Positions 5,128 through 6,220 of a stretch of DNA of 6,220 bases are shown here, piece after piece; position 1 is the stretch's first letter, and every line of letters starts with the position of its first letter. The notes under the pieces were generated by a model, which saw nothing but the letters and a program-made list of their open reading frames with translations, ran no database searches and had not been told where the DNA came from. The DNA is from Deltaproteobacteria bacterium. GTDB taxonomy: Bacteria > Desulfobacterota_B > Binatia > UBA9968. A program made the translations under genes and the position numbers. The stretch covers positions 1 to 6,220 of the forward strand of contig JACZQL010000091.1 in the NCBI GenBank assembly GCA_022545745.1, in the 5' to 3' direction.

Positions 5128-6220
5128 GTGAAGGCTCTTCGTTTGAACAGGCATGCGGGACTTTTCTATGTCCTCACAATTGTTTTTCTAGTGGGGTGCG
5201 GGCCCGCGCCTATGCAGCCCCCCCCTGGCACCTCTGCCGGCCCAAACAAAGCACCCGCACAAGCTGGGCAGCCTCAGTCAACCGTACCAGCAAAACCCCA
5301 GGTCAGTGACTCCCAGAGATGGCAATACGCCTGGAACAGGGCCATGGAGGGAGTCGCCATGGGAGGCACTATCGCAGGCCCATACGGAGCGGGCGGTGGC
5401 CTTATCGTAGGTCTTATCGCCGGACTGCTAACAGCAGATGCGCACTATGGCAAGATACAGGCACAGATCCAGGCCGAGGAGCAGAAAGACAAGGAACTGG
5501 AAGCCCAACTCGAGCGAGAGATCGAGCGGCAGAGAAAGTTGGAGGCGCAACTGGAAAAGGATGTAGAGGCATTGGATTCACAGGGGTCGGAACCAACAGA
5601 GAAGGCCGAGGTAGCGGATTCGGACCAGACCGTCGCAAAGGCAGACCCAGAAACTCCAACCAGCGCAAGCGCCCCATCTGTTGGGGACTCTACACACCCA
5701 GCGGAAACCTCAACCCCTCAGTCCCCCCCAACCCCCGAGGAAACCATGTCAGCTGAGGTAAAGGATCAAATTGGTGCCCTCGCCTCCTTGGGTAAGAAAC
5801 AGGTCAGCTCTGAAATCCCGCCCCCCAGCATTAAAACCGTTGTGCGGAGAGACATCAATAAAGACGGAACCACCGATCTTTGGATCTACTATGATCCCGA
5901 GAATCCCAGCGAGGTGAAACGCCAGGAGGAAGATACCAACTGGGACGGCAGCGTTGATACCTGGAGCGATTTCACCGACGGAAAACTGGTGCGCCGCCAG
6001 TTGGACACCAACGGAGACGATAAAGCCGATAAATTTTTCTACTACGAAAATGAGTCCTTGGCCAAGGTAGAACAAGATGAAAACGGTGAGGGGCAACCGA
6101 ACTACCGCGCCTGGTATACCAATGGACGTCTAGCCAAGGTGGAAAAAGACCTCAACCAGGACGGCAAGATGGACCTTTGGATCTACTATGACACGAACCA
6201 AGATAGAGAAGTCACTGTAA
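5128..6220 (+). CDS. Lipoprotein with glycine zipper, coiled coil and calcium-loop repeats (3' end beyond the window)
   Basis: The frame opens at GTG 5128 and stays open for 364 codons to the window edge. Residues 1-24 form a lipoprotein signal with the lipobox LVGC and acylated Cys24. Residues 25 and 26 are Gly and Pro, so no inner-membrane-retaining Asp follows. A Pro/Ala/Gln linker (26-58) precedes a glycine-zipper segment (about 78-101, Gly-rich with LIVGLIAGLL), which could insert in or pack against a membrane. A charged helix with coiled-coil character follows (about 109-149, Glu/Gln/Lys/Arg-rich), then a Pro/Ser/Thr/Glu-rich linker (152-211). Calcium-type loops begin at 242, 269, 293, 317 and 341: DINKDGTTD, DTNWDGSVD, DTNGDDKAD, DENGEGQPN (degenerate) and DLNQDGKMD. 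WIYY and DGKLVRR or NGRLAKV segments lie between them. These match the repeats of the upstream gene, so the two are probably paralogous in this region. More repeats may lie past 6220. An outer-membrane-anchored partner of the secreted repeat protein is a reasonable inference; the function is unknown. Confidence 0.82.
   Translation, partial: MKALRLNRHAGLFYVLTIVFLVGCGPAPMQPPPGTSAGPNKAPAQAGQPQSTVPAKPQVSDSQRWQYAWNRAMEGVAMGGTIAGPYGAGGGLIVGLIAGLLTADAHYGKIQAQIQAEEQKDKELEAQLEREIERQRKLEAQLEKDVEALDSQGSEPTEKAEVADSDQTVAKADPETPTSASAPSVGDSTHPAETSTPQSPPTPEETMSAEVKDQIGALASLGKKQVSSEIPPPSIKTVVRRDINKDGTTDLWIYYDPENPSEVKRQEEDTNWDGSVDTWSDFTDGKLVRRQLDTNGDDKADKFFYYENESLAKVEQDENGEGQPNYRAWYTNGRLAKVEKDLNQDGKMDLWIYYDTNQDREVTV
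5833..6220 (+). repeat. Second array of the 24-residue calcium-loop repeat, running off the window
   Basis: At least five units are present, with loop spacings of 27, 24, 24 and 24 residues. The loop and hairpin pattern is the same as in 3882-4862, but the units sit behind a lipid anchor, glycine zipper and coiled coil. The fourth unit has lost several acidic ligands (DENGEGQPN). The array is cut by the window edge, so the copy number is a minimum. Confidence 0.8.

Noticed and set aside
5749..6096. A 115-codon minus-strand open frame opposite the lipoprotein repeats
   Set aside because: Same cause: antisense of the calcium-loop repeats. It has no independent start signal or family similarity.

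Overview
The window looks like chromosomal DNA from a diderm (Gram-negative type) bacterium of moderate GC content. A TonB-type energy transducer, a Sec signal peptide and a lipobox lipoprotein all imply an inner membrane, a periplasm and an outer membrane. The CDC48/VAT-type tandem AAA+ ATPase is typical of archaea and eukaryotes but also occurs in scattered bacterial lineages. That fits a deep-branching or uncultivated phylum (NC10, Rokubacteria, Nitrospirota or Deltaproteobacteria-like), but the sequence alone does not fix the taxon.

The left half reads on the minus strand. At 1-159 is the first 53 codons of a thiamine-pyrophosphate-dependent enzyme, cut by the window edge. At 384-2650 is a CDC48-family ATPase with a double N-domain and two AAA+ modules. 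It is split into two overlapping frames by a one-base shift at a run of six T (coding strand) inside the first AAA+ module. A join at that run gives a normal-looking protein of about 755 residues.

The right half reads on the plus strand from a short divergent intergenic region (2651-2778). It holds a TonB C-terminal-domain protein (2779-3783), a secreted protein with 13 tandem 24-25-residue calcium-loop repeats (3780-5018), a possible 35-codon ORF (5018-5125), and a lipoprotein (5128 to beyond 6220) with a glycine zipper, a coiled coil and at least five more repeats of the same kind. The first two genes overlap by the stop/start GTGA, so they are probably translationally coupled. The third follows 109 bases later with no visible terminator.

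The most interesting content is this plus-strand cluster: an inner-membrane energy transducer, a periplasmic or exported repeat protein, and an outer-membrane-type lipoprotein sharing one repeat. Each repeat joins a DxNxDGKxD calcium-type loop to a short aromatic/NGxLV beta-hairpin-like segment. A calcium-dependent cell-envelope assembly is a reasonable inference but is not demonstrated. No RNA genes, CRISPR arrays or mobile elements were seen.
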